This document shows positions 6,619 to 12,746 of a stretch of DNA of 16,869 bases, one piece after another; position 1 is the stretch's first letter; each line of letters begins with the position of its first letter. Below the pieces are notes generated by a model that did no database searches, was not told where the DNA came from, and saw only the letters and a program-made list of their open reading frames with translations. A program made the position numbers and the translations under genes. The DNA comes from Brooklawnia sp049651565 (GTDB lineage Bacteria > Actinomycetota > Actinomycetes > Propionibacteriales > Propionibacteriaceae): the NCBI RefSeq assembly GCF_049651565.1, contig NZ_JBASCI010000266.1, positions 1 through 16,869 of the forward strand. The letters are read 5' to 3'.

Positions 6619-7665
6619 TCAGTCAATGAACAGGCTGCGATGGTGGAACAGTGGGTAGGCGACCTCGGCGTCGAGGCCCTTCTCATGGTCATCGATGTAG
6701 CCGATCAGGCGTTCGACCTCGACGGTTTCACCGAGGTACATCGGCACGCGCTCATCCAGCGCGGTCGGCACCCGATCCAGCAACCGAGCCGTACCGGTGG
6801 TTGCCGTGCCGCCTGCCTGCTCGGCCAGGAAGGCCATCGGTGCGGCGGTGTACAACAACGGCGCCAACCAGGTCTGCGGACGTTCGGTTGGTGGTACCAG
6901 GAAGATGCCGCCACTGTTGAGCATCCGGAAGACTCCGACGACCGCCGAGGCATTCCAGCGCATCACGTACTGGTGACCACGCGGCCCGTCGGCGCCGAGC
7001 AGGCACTCGTCGACGAAGCGGCGCACGGGCGCTGGCCAGAACTTGGCCTCGGACGCGTTGATCGTCAGCACATGGGCACCGCCGGGGATCTGCATGTCCG
7101 GATGGGTCAACACGAAGTTGCCGACTTCACGATCGAGGGTGAACCCCTGGACGCCCGCCCCCGTGGTCAAGACCAACAAGGTACGTGGGCCGAACAGGAC
7201 CAGACCAGCGCAGACCTGCTGCGAGCCGGGCTGGCAGAAGTCGCCCGCAGTGATCTCGGTCTGGCGGGGTTCGAGTTGCAATAGCGAGAAGGTGGCGCCC
7301 ACCGAGAGGTTGTCGTCCAGATTGCCCAGACCATGCATGGCATCGACCAGCAGGAGGAAACGGCCGCCGGTTGAAACCTGGTTGATGTGTGGCCGCCCAG
7401 CCACCGAAACCGCCGCCAACTCGGGCAGATCGGCCACTTGGGACAGCAGGACGTCGGTGGCGCTGTGCCGTAGAGCGCGCTTGTACTCGCTGGCCGTGGG
7501 CGCTGGCGCCTTGGTGTGGCCCTGGACGATCAGTGGTCCCCGGCTGACCGCGGCCGCGGTGATCTTCATGGCCACGGCCACTGCGCTGAGGATGCGCGCA
7601 TGATCCTGCTGGTCGGGAGCGCGGCCCACGCCCAGCAGGTAACGCGTCAACGTCGGTGCAGGCAT
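6619..7665 (-). CDS. Class I fructose-bisphosphatase family protein with degenerate active site
   Basis: A 348-residue protein between cbbM and cbbP. The fold is clearly class I FBPase: GDFCQPGSQQVCAGLVLFG (141-159), LVLTTGAGVQGFTLD (164-178), SGGIFLVP (251-258), APMAFLAEQAGGTATTG (275-291). Catalytic elements are altered. The E-E pair of SEE is SVA (87-89), DPLDGSS is DAMHGLG (108-114, keeping only the first Asp), the metal Glu of LYE is Thr in LYT (271-273), RYxGSxVADxHR is RWNASAVVGVFR (236-247), and the substrate-binding KLRLLY is WLAPLLY (266-272). Conventional Mg-dependent hydrolysis therefore looks unlikely; a regulatory or scaffold role is inference. The frame is intact. The ATG at 7665 is 7 nt after the cbbM stop, with GGAAGG upstream. 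Longer in-frame starts lie inside cbbM. Confidence 0.85.
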   Translation of the reverse strand: MPAPTLTRYLLGVGRAPDQQDHARILSAVAVAMKITAAAVSRGPLIVQGHTKAPAPTASEYKRALRHSATDVLLSQVADLPELAAVSVAGRPHINQVSTGGRFLLLVDAMHGLGNLDDNLSVGATFSLLQLEPRQTEITAGDFCQPGSQQVCAGLVLFGPRTLLVLTTGAGVQGFTLDREVGNFVLTHPDMQIPGGAHVLTINASEAKFWPAPVRRFVDECLLGADGPRGHQYVMRWNASAVVGVFRMLNSGGIFLVPPTERPQTWLAPLLYTAAPMAFLAEQAGGTATTGTARLLDRVPTALDERVPMYLGETVEVERLIGYIDDHEKGLDAEVAYPLFHHRSLFID

Positions 7666-7672
7666 GAGCGCA

Positions 7673-9046
7673 TCAGCCTTCCAGCCGGTCCCGCCAGCCG
7701 GGGTACAGCCGGTCGGCGTCAGCAGGGAAGGAGACGAAGGCCCGAGCGAAATCGCGATGGGTGGTGGCCCATTCGATCGGGTCGGCCCCGGCCTGCCAGC
7801 ACTCGTATGCCTGGCGCAGGGAGCGCGCACCGGCGCTGGGGCCGTCGATGTGACCGTAGGCCCCGCCACCAGCGGTGTTGATGAAGTTCGCATGCCCCAA
7901 GTTGTCGAACAGGCCAGGCAGCCGCAGCGCATTCATGCCACCGGAGATGATCGGAACCGTCGGCTTCATGCCGTACCAGTTCTGGAAGTAGACCGGCCCC
8001 TGATATTCGTCGCGCTCGCAGATGTAGGACACTGCGCGGTCATCGCGCTCGCCCTCCATCTTTCCGAAGCCCATGGTGCCCACATGCATGCCAGAGGCAC
8101 CCTGCAGTCGAGACATCTTGGCCAACACGTAGGCGGTGTAGCCGCGCTTTGAACTGGGCGAGGTGACCATGCCATGGCCGGCCCGGTGGTAATGCAAGAA
8201 CTGCTGAGGGAAGGCGCGCCGCGCGGTGGTGACCGCGGTGGGACCACCGACGAAGCCGTCGACCAGGAAGGCCACCTTGTCGGCATCCGGGCCGAAGGCC
8301 TGCAGGATGAACTCACCTCGGGCGACCATCTCGTGCGGATCATCGGCGGTGATATTGGCCGAGAAGAGCTTGGCCTCGCCGGTTTCGTCCATCGCGCGCT
8401 TCATCGCGTCATAGACCAGCGGGATGGTGGTGCGCATTGGCGCGAAGACCTGGTTGCCCTGCGGTTCGTCGTTCTTGATGAAGTCGCCGCCCAGCCAGAA
8501 ATCGTAGGCCGCGTTGGCGAATGGCTCGGGCCGCAGACCCAACTTCGGTTTGACGATGGTGCCGGCGATGTAGCCGCCATCGACCACCGGACGCCCAAGT
8601 GTGCGCCACATATCGGCGATCCCATGGCTCGGCCCGTCGAACAACTCGATGGCGCGCCGTGGCATGTAGAAGTCGAACATCTTGGCGTAGGCGATATCGC
8701 CCATGCCCTGGTTGTTGCCGATGGTCAAGGTCAGGAACGACACCAGCATCATGCGACCGTCGGTGATGTTGCGGTCGAACAGATCAAGTGGGTAGGCGAT
8801 GCGAATCTCTTCGGACGCCTCGTCGGCGTGGTAGACCAATGCGTCGACGCCCTTGGTGAAGTCGTCGGTGGTCGAGACCTCGACATTGGTGCCGGTCGAT
8901 GATTCGGCGGCGAAGTGGGCGGCAGCCTCGAGATAGCCGGTACCGGCCTTGGGCGCCATGTGATAGGCGCACAGGATGTGGCGGCCATCAGCAATGAGTT
9001 GGGCCTCGCCGAGGGCAAGGTCTACGTAGCGAGCGGTCTGGTCCAT
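7673..9046 (-). CDS. cbbM: Form II ribulose-1,5-bisphosphate carboxylase/oxygenase large subunit
   Basis: Carboxylates ribulose 1,5-bisphosphate to two 3-phosphoglycerates; form II needs no small subunit, and none is encoded here. The 457 residues align with Rhodospirillum rubrum CbbM without offset through the active site: N111 (NNQG), K166 (IVKPKLG), carbamylated K191 with D193 and E194 (FIKNDE), H287 and R288 (HYHRAGHG), H321, loop-6 K329 (GTMGFGKMEGE) and S368 (IISGGMNA). All catalytic residues are present. The start MDQTARYVDLAL matches the family. An AGGAG lies 8 nt before the ATG at 9046, so a longer frame reaching 9289 is rejected. It is the first gene of a three-gene operon with the FBPase-like protein and cbbP. 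No cbbR, cbbQ or cbbO is visible. Form II is unusual in Actinobacteria, which suggests transfer. Confidence 0.97.
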   Translation of the reverse strand: MDQTARYVDLALGEAQLIADGRHILCAYHMAPKAGTGYLEAAAHFAAESSTGTNVEVSTTDDFTKGVDALVYHADEASEEIRIAYPLDLFDRNITDGRMMLVSFLTLTIGNNQGMGDIAYAKMFDFYMPRRAIELFDGPSHGIADMWRTLGRPVVDGGYIAGTIVKPKLGLRPEPFANAAYDFWLGGDFIKNDEPQGNQVFAPMRTTIPLVYDAMKRAMDETGEAKLFSANITADDPHEMVARGEFILQAFGPDADKVAFLVDGFVGGPTAVTTARRAFPQQFLHYHRAGHGMVTSPSSKRGYTAYVLAKMSRLQGASGMHVGTMGFGKMEGERDDRAVSYICERDEYQGPVYFQNWYGMKPTVPIISGGMNALRLPGLFDNLGHANFINTAGGGAYGHIDGPSAGARSLRQAYECWQAGADPIEWATTHRDFARAFVSFPADADRLYPGWRDRLEG

Positions 9047-9140
9047 CAGTGCGTCTCCTCTCACGCCAACGTCAGCGCGGGTCGCCGACGGGCAACGCTT
9101 CGATGTCAACTGTCGGAGTACTTCTTCGGTTCCTGAGTCC

Positions 9141-9146
9141 ATCCTA
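9141..9146 (-). promoter_or_regulatory. Candidate -10 box TAGGAT of the cbb operon
   Basis: TAGGAT on the minus strand is the best TANNNT between the CTGCACG repeats and cbbM. It predicts an untranslated leader of about 88 nt. The -35 region (ATGTTC at 17-bp spacing) is poor, as expected for an activator-dependent promoter. A TTGACA at 9104-9109 lacks a matching -10. Confidence 0.4.
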
Positions 9147-9153
9147 GGGGAGG

Positions 9154-9190
9154 CTGCACGTTTGAACATAGCCGCTGCACGAACGTGCAG
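9154..9190. promoter_or_regulatory. CTGCACG operator array upstream of cbbM
   Basis: A perfect 7-bp inverted repeat, CTGCACG-AA-CGTGCAG (9175-9190), is accompanied by a third half-site CTGCACG (9154-9160) exactly 21 bp (two helical turns) from the same-orientation half-site at 9175. On the minus strand the single half-site falls between the putative -35 and -10, and the palindrome lies just upstream. This is a typical layout for cooperative regulator binding. It does not look like the T-N11-A motif of CbbR-type LysR regulators, so the regulator is unknown. Confidence 0.55.
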
Positions 9191-9528
9191 GGGCTGCGGC
9201 CATTGCTGGTCTGATGTGGGGACTAGCCGGGTTTCACGTCTGGGCGTGAATCGTGTGACCGCCTGTTGAGACTGATCGCCAATAGGCACGATTGGCTCGC
9301 ACAGGCCAAGAATGCCGACTCACCGAAGGGTGAGGAACTTCGATCAAGCTCGCCGACACCCCTTGGCCTGAATCCACGGATGCTTGCCGTGACGAGCGGC
9401 ACCAGACGGGTGGTGGCAAGGAGCGCCTCGCGAAGGCAGACTGGACCTCTGCCGAGCGGGGACGACGCACCCAGCGTGCCCAACTGGGGACGCGCAGTAG
9501 GCAATGATCGCCTATTTTCAGGCTTAGG

Positions 9529-9858
9529 TCAGCAGGGCTGCAGTAGACCTCTGGTGGCCCCGGATGAGTTCGTCTTCGCATCCCGAGTAGCTATCCGCGC
9601 TTCAAAGGTGGTCACCAGAGGGCTGACCGCACGCAAAACATCCACTGTGGAGCTCGGGATGTGATACTCCCGAACAAGCTGGTCAAACGGGATTTCCACA
9701 TCCAGTTCCAGCACCTCGATGCCAACAGCGACGTTGAACTCGTCCAAGTCAACAAGCACGCCGCGTGACACATTCACGGTGCTCGCAACGGCGCCATCAC
9801 CGAGCCGCAGGTAGGCAGCGTCCGCGTCACGGTCGATGGTCAGCACAGCATTGGTCAT
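9529..9858 (-). CDS. DUF2283 domain protein
   Basis: A 109-residue protein. The N-terminal half matches DUF2283: TIDRDADAAYLRLGDGAV, then VLVDLDEFNVAVGIEVLELD. The C-terminal half continues VEIPFDQLVREYHIPSSTVDVLRAV, which is longer than many family members. Function is unknown. DUF2283 genes often lie beside DUF4258 genes, as here, and the pair is sometimes treated as toxin-antitoxin-like; that is inference. The ATG at 9858 was chosen because GGAGGGA lies 6 nt before it; the in-frame TTG at 9873 would start within that site. It starts 2 nt after the DUF4258 stop, so the genes are probably translationally coupled. It is last in the three-gene cassette. Confidence 0.8.
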   Translation of the reverse strand: MTNAVLTIDRDADAAYLRLGDGAVASTVNVSRGVLVDLDEFNVAVGIEVLELDVEIPFDQLVREYHIPSSTVDVLRAVSPLVTTFEARIATRDAKTNSSGATRGLLQPC

Positions 9859-9860
9859 GG

Positions 9861-10091
9861 TCACTCCCTCCAAGCCGTTGACTTAACAACGATAGTAGAC
9901 GCTGGTGGCCAAGGTGCGACCACCCAAACAACCAAGATCCCTTGAGCAAGCCGCCGTTCCAGCCGGACGCTGCGGTGGCTCGGATCGTCGGTGGCCGAAT
10001 CAGGTTGGACCAACACCTCAGCCACGTTCGCATCGACGATGTGTCGCTCTCTCATCCGATCGCGTGCGTGGCTGGTGAGTTTGAACCGCAT
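9861..10091 (-). CDS. DUF4258 domain protein
   Basis: A 76-residue basic protein with the DUF4258 signature LTSHARDRMRERHIVDANVAEVLVQPDS near the N-terminus, then a short beta-rich part (RLAQGILVVWVVAPWPPASTIVVKSTAW). DUF4258 proteins are small, often plasmid- or island-borne, and resemble RelE-like toxins in size and charge, but no activity is assigned. The ATG at 10091 lies 3 nt after the stop of the upstream gene (10095), with GGGTGA before it, and its own stop is 2 nt before the DUF2283 start. This gives a tight three-gene transcription unit. Usual partners of DUF4258 are DUF2283 antitoxin-like proteins. Confidence 0.8.
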   Translation of the reverse strand: MRFKLTSHARDRMRERHIVDANVAEVLVQPDSATDDPSHRSVRLERRLAQGILVVWVVAPWPPASTIVVKSTAWRE

Positions 10092-10094
10092 TTC

Positions 10095-10520
10095 TCACCC
10101 GACGGGCACGAACTCGAAAACTAGCCGGCGAACTTGTACGCCATCGAGGTAGATCAGGATCTCAGCTTCCCCGTAGGCGCCTGGGGCCATCTGCGTGTTG
10201 AAGGCGAGCATTGCGTGGCTGCGACCATCGCCGTATTCGGTGTGCAGCGCGGGCTCAACCTCACTGACCAGTTCCAGTCGCATCCCACCCGGCGTGGATA
10301 CGACGAGCTTCATCTCGGCGCGCCGGGCGCCGTCTCGAAATCTGATCCGGCCAGCGATGGCAAAGTCGACCGGTAGTGCCGGGTCCATGATGACGAGGCG
10401 AAGGAAACCGGCGTCAAGGATGGTGAGGGTTCCATCTGCGTTGATTCGCGCAAAGGTGGCGAGAGTTGCGTAATCGAGTTCGGCATAGCCGCCCTCTGCC
10501 AGGTCAATCTGTTTGGCCAC
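10095..10520 (-). CDS. DUF6941-like protein
   Basis: A 141-residue cytoplasmic protein. The layout LDYATLATFARINADGTLTILDAGFLRLVI, then LPVDFAIAGRIRFRD, MKLVVSTPGGMRLELVSEVEP and a closing GAYGEAEILIYLDGVQVRRLVFEFVP is that of the DUF6941 beta-sandwich family, whose function is unknown. The GTG at 10520 is well supported by AGGAGG 8 nt upstream. It is the first gene of the unit that continues with DUF4258 and DUF2283. I see no transmembrane segment, signal peptide or catalytic motif. The assignment rests on pattern recognition, so the domain name is less certain than the gene. Confidence 0.72.
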   Translation of the reverse strand: MAKQIDLAEGGYAELDYATLATFARINADGTLTILDAGFLRLVIMDPALPVDFAIAGRIRFRDGARRAEMKLVVSTPGGMRLELVSEVEPALHTEYGDGRSHAMLAFNTQMAPGAYGEAEILIYLDGVQVRRLVFEFVPVG

Positions 10521-10868
10521 CGCTGAATCCTCCTAATCGGCTTGTTCGCGTGATTGTTGAATCATGGCCTTGATGTCTTGTTCCCATCAGGTCGCCCAGA
10601 TTTCGCACCTCGCATAGTGAGCCGACGCCGCCGGAAACACCCATACGACTTTCGCGATTCTAGAACACGAAGTAGGAATAGAGCCGAGCACACACCAACG
10701 CATGGAGGCCTGACTAGGAGAATCGAAATGAAACGGGCCACTTGCGGGTTCGTTTGGTTGCTTCCTGGTCTGCCATCAATGACCGGCTTGCGCGCCGCAC
10801 TTTCCGAACTCACTCCTGCAAACACAAGTCCAAACGATCAACATCGACGCCAACAGGAGGCTAAGGAA
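10521..10868. other. 348-bp region between the DUF cassette and rnpB
   Basis: It holds the Shine-Dalgarno of the DUF6941-like gene (minus, near 10530) and the region where rnpB transcription must end. No clear terminator hairpin is visible. One short plus-strand ORF (10728-10886, 52 codons, starting MKRATCGFVWLLPGLPSM) has an AGGAGAA 6 nt before its ATG, but it runs into the rnpB 3' end and has no recognisable domain. Base composition is less GC-rich than the flanks, suggesting an island boundary. Confidence 0.5.
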
Positions 10869-11276
10869 GGACGAGCCGGCCTGTAAGCCGGATCCTGTGC
10901 CTCGAAGAGGCGGTGATCATCCATCTGTGACCGCCGTTGCCGGCGGCCTCCGTCAGGGGTTTGCACCCCGGACGTGCGACCTACCCGAAAGCTCGGGCGG
11001 GCCGCCCTCAATCGCTTCCGCAGACGCCCGCAGGCGTCCTCTTGGTCTTGCTCCGGGTGGGGTTTGCCGTGCCGCCGCTGTCACCAGCGCGCGCGGTGGT
11101 CTCTTACACGCACCGTTTCACCCTTACCCTTACCAGCACCCGTGGGCGCGGTTCGGGCGGTTTGTTTTCTGTGGCACTTTCCCGCGGGTCACCCCGGGTG
11201 GGTGTTACCCACCACCCTGCCCTGTGGAGTCCGGACTTTCCTCAGCTTGCGCCGCGATCACCCGGCCGACTCGTCC
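10869..11276 (-). ncRNA. rnpB: RNase P RNA (type A)
   Basis: The catalytic RNA that trims tRNA 5' leaders. On the minus strand the universal block GAGGAAAGTCCGGACTCC is at 11243-11226, followed by ACAGAAAACAAACCGCC, GGTAAGGGTGAAACGGTG and the 3' block GATCCGGCTTACAGGCCGG. The 5' GGACGAG and 3' CTCGTCC close helix P1 and set the ends to within a few bases. A length of about 408 nt fits high-GC actinobacterial type A RNAs. It begins 16 nt after the exoribonuclease gene, with a TAGAAT -10 box straddling the gap. Confidence 0.95.
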
Positions 11277-11284
11277 AACCAGCA

Positions 11285-11290
11285 ATTCTA
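11285..11290 (-). promoter_or_regulatory. -10 box TAGAAT of rnpB
   Basis: TAGAAT on the minus strand ends 8 nt before the predicted RNase P 5' end (11276) and starts 2 nt after the exoribonuclease stop codon. Any -35 element would lie inside the 3' end of that gene. Confidence 0.6.
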
Positions 11291-11292
11291 CT

Positions 11293-12733
11293 TCAGGCGG
11301 GCACAAACAGCACTTTGCCGGTTCGAACGTCGGCCCGTTGCAGGCGCAGGATCTGCTCGACACCCAGTTCGAGACCAGCTCCGGCCACCGGCGCCTCCAC
11401 CGCGAGTCGTGGGATCGAGGCGACTCCACGGTCACGGCGGCGCTCGTCCAGGTCGATGATGGTGCCGGCGAAGGTTCTGCCCTCGCGACCCTGCAACACC
11501 AGTGCCTCGACCAGATCGACCACTGCCCGTTCGAACCGCTTGGCCCGGCGATCGGATTGGGCCATCTGCGCAGGCAGCTCATCGAGAGCCGCCAAGACCC
11601 ACTCGGGGGCGGGATCGCCAGCAGCCAATGCCGCACACAGCGCGCCGACATAGCGGTCGACCAGGCGTCGAAGCGGAGCCGTGGCATGCGCATAGGGGGG
11701 CCGCCAGTGCGCCATGGACGAGTTGCTTGCCCTCTTGGCCATTGATCACGGTGTAGCTCGCCCCACGAAACAGCGTGGTGCTGGCATTCAGCATCGCCTG
11801 CCCGTCGGGTTCGGACGCGTCCAGTGACCGAACAAACTCCGGGTAGCCCATGACTCCCGGCCAATGCAGATGCAGCGATTTCGCGACTCGGCGCAGCCGC
11901 TCGACGTCGACCTGCCGCGCGGGAGGCAGCGTGCGCAAGACCCCAACGCCTTCGGCCAGCATCAGCTGAGCGGCACTGAGCCCGGTGAGCAGCGAGATCT
12001 GGGCATTCCAGCCCTCCACCGGCAGCACGCGCCGAAACTCCAGGTGCCAGTTCTGGTCGTTGGCAACCACTTCCTGGTCGGGCAGATTGAGGCTGACCCC
12101 GCCACGCTCGATCTCGACCTGTTGGCGCGCCAGTCCAACCTCGCGCAGCAGTTGCAAGGATTCGGACGCTGCGCCAGCGTCCAGATCGGCCTGCGCCTGG
12201 GCGTAGCTCAGCTGGGCGGCGACGACAACATCAGCCTTGAGCACCTCCAGATCGACCACCTCACCGGCTGCGGCCAGGTCGATGCGCCAGACCACGGCTG
12301 GCCGCGCCGTCTGGTCGGCCAACAGGCTGGCCGCTTTCTCGCTGAGAGCAGGTGGGTGCAGCGGGACGCGCCAGGTGGGCCCGTAGAAGGTTTGGCCGCG
12401 ACGTTGGGCCTCCAGATCGATCGCCCCACCCGGCCGCAGCCAGGCAGCCAGATCGGTGATGGCATACCAGACCCGAAAGCCAGCGCCCCGGCGTTCGATG
12501 TGCAGCGCCTGGTCCAGGTCGGTCGACCCGGGCGGGTCGATGGCGATCAATGGCAATTTGGTCAGGTCGGTGCGCACCGAACGGTCGATCGGGCCGGTAC
12601 GGGCCAACTGATCGGCCTCGGCGAGCACATCGGCCTCGAAGTCACCTGGCAGGTTCAGCTCGTCGGCCAGCTTCTGTAGACCGGCAACCAGTTGGGGTGG
12701 TGCGTCCGGCACCTGGACGTGGCGGATCGGCAT
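11293..12733 (-). pseudogene. RNB-domain (RNase II-family) exoribonuclease, frameshifted
   Basis: A 3'-5' exoribonuclease of the short actinobacterial RNB type. The first frame begins MPIRHVQVPD and has the metal-binding motif AIDPPGSTDLDQALHIE (D66, D72, D74). It continues to YTVINGQEGK, then leaves the family sequence. The family continuation PYAHATAPLRRLVDRYVGAL, with the conserved active-site Arg motif, is in another frame to 11293. The frames meet at a run of six G (11695-11700; C6 in the mRNA). Deleting one base restores a continuous 479-residue protein; as written, translation stops at 11579 after 384 codons with a nonsense tail. A sequencing error, true mutation or slippage are all possible. 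The ATG at 12733 follows a TAGGTT box. rnpB lies 16 nt downstream. Confidence 0.88.
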
Positions 12734-12740
12734 GCATCCG

Positions 12741-12746
12741 AACCTA
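12741..12746 (-). promoter_or_regulatory. -10 box TAGGTT for the leaderless RNB gene, overlapping the ABC gene stop
   Basis: TAGGTT on the minus strand ends 7 nt before the ATG at 12733. Its first three bases (12746-12744) are the TAG stop of the upstream ABC exporter gene. Confidence 0.55.

Larger units (their letters stand above)
9047..9528. other. 482-bp gene-free leader region upstream of cbbM
   Basis: No convincing gene was found. Several ORFs cross it on both strands, but none has a good ribosome-binding site, recognisable domain or family-like composition. It contains the cbbM Shine-Dalgarno (AGGAG near 9055), a candidate -10 at 9141-9146 and the CTGCACG repeats at 9154-9190. A weaker inverted repeat, TTCACG (9233-9238) and CGTGAA (9245-9250), also lies here. 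The part beyond about 9250 is unexplained and may be degenerate mobile DNA. Confidence 0.6.

Noticed and set aside
7666..7932. Longer FBPase-like start inside cbbM
   Set aside because: It would overlap the RuBisCO coding region by about 260 bp with no homology. The ATG at 7665 follows the cbbM stop by 7 nt.
9104..9109. TTGACA (minus) as -35 of cbbM
   Set aside because: No TANNNT occurs 16-18 bp downstream; the sequence there is GC-rich.
9047..9289. N-terminal extension of cbbM to 9289 (81 extra codons)
   Set aside because: Form II RuBisCO starts at MDQ; AGGAG lies 8 nt before the ATG at 9046, and the extension runs through the operator and candidate promoter.
9266..9664. 132-codon plus-strand ORF in the cbb leader
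   Set aside because: It overlaps the 3' part of the DUF2283 gene antisense, lacks a ribosome-binding site and has no recognisable domain.
10728..10886. 52-codon plus-strand ORF with an AGGAGAA before its ATG
   Set aside because: It ends inside the rnpB 3' helix P1 and has no similarity I recognise; kept only as a remark.
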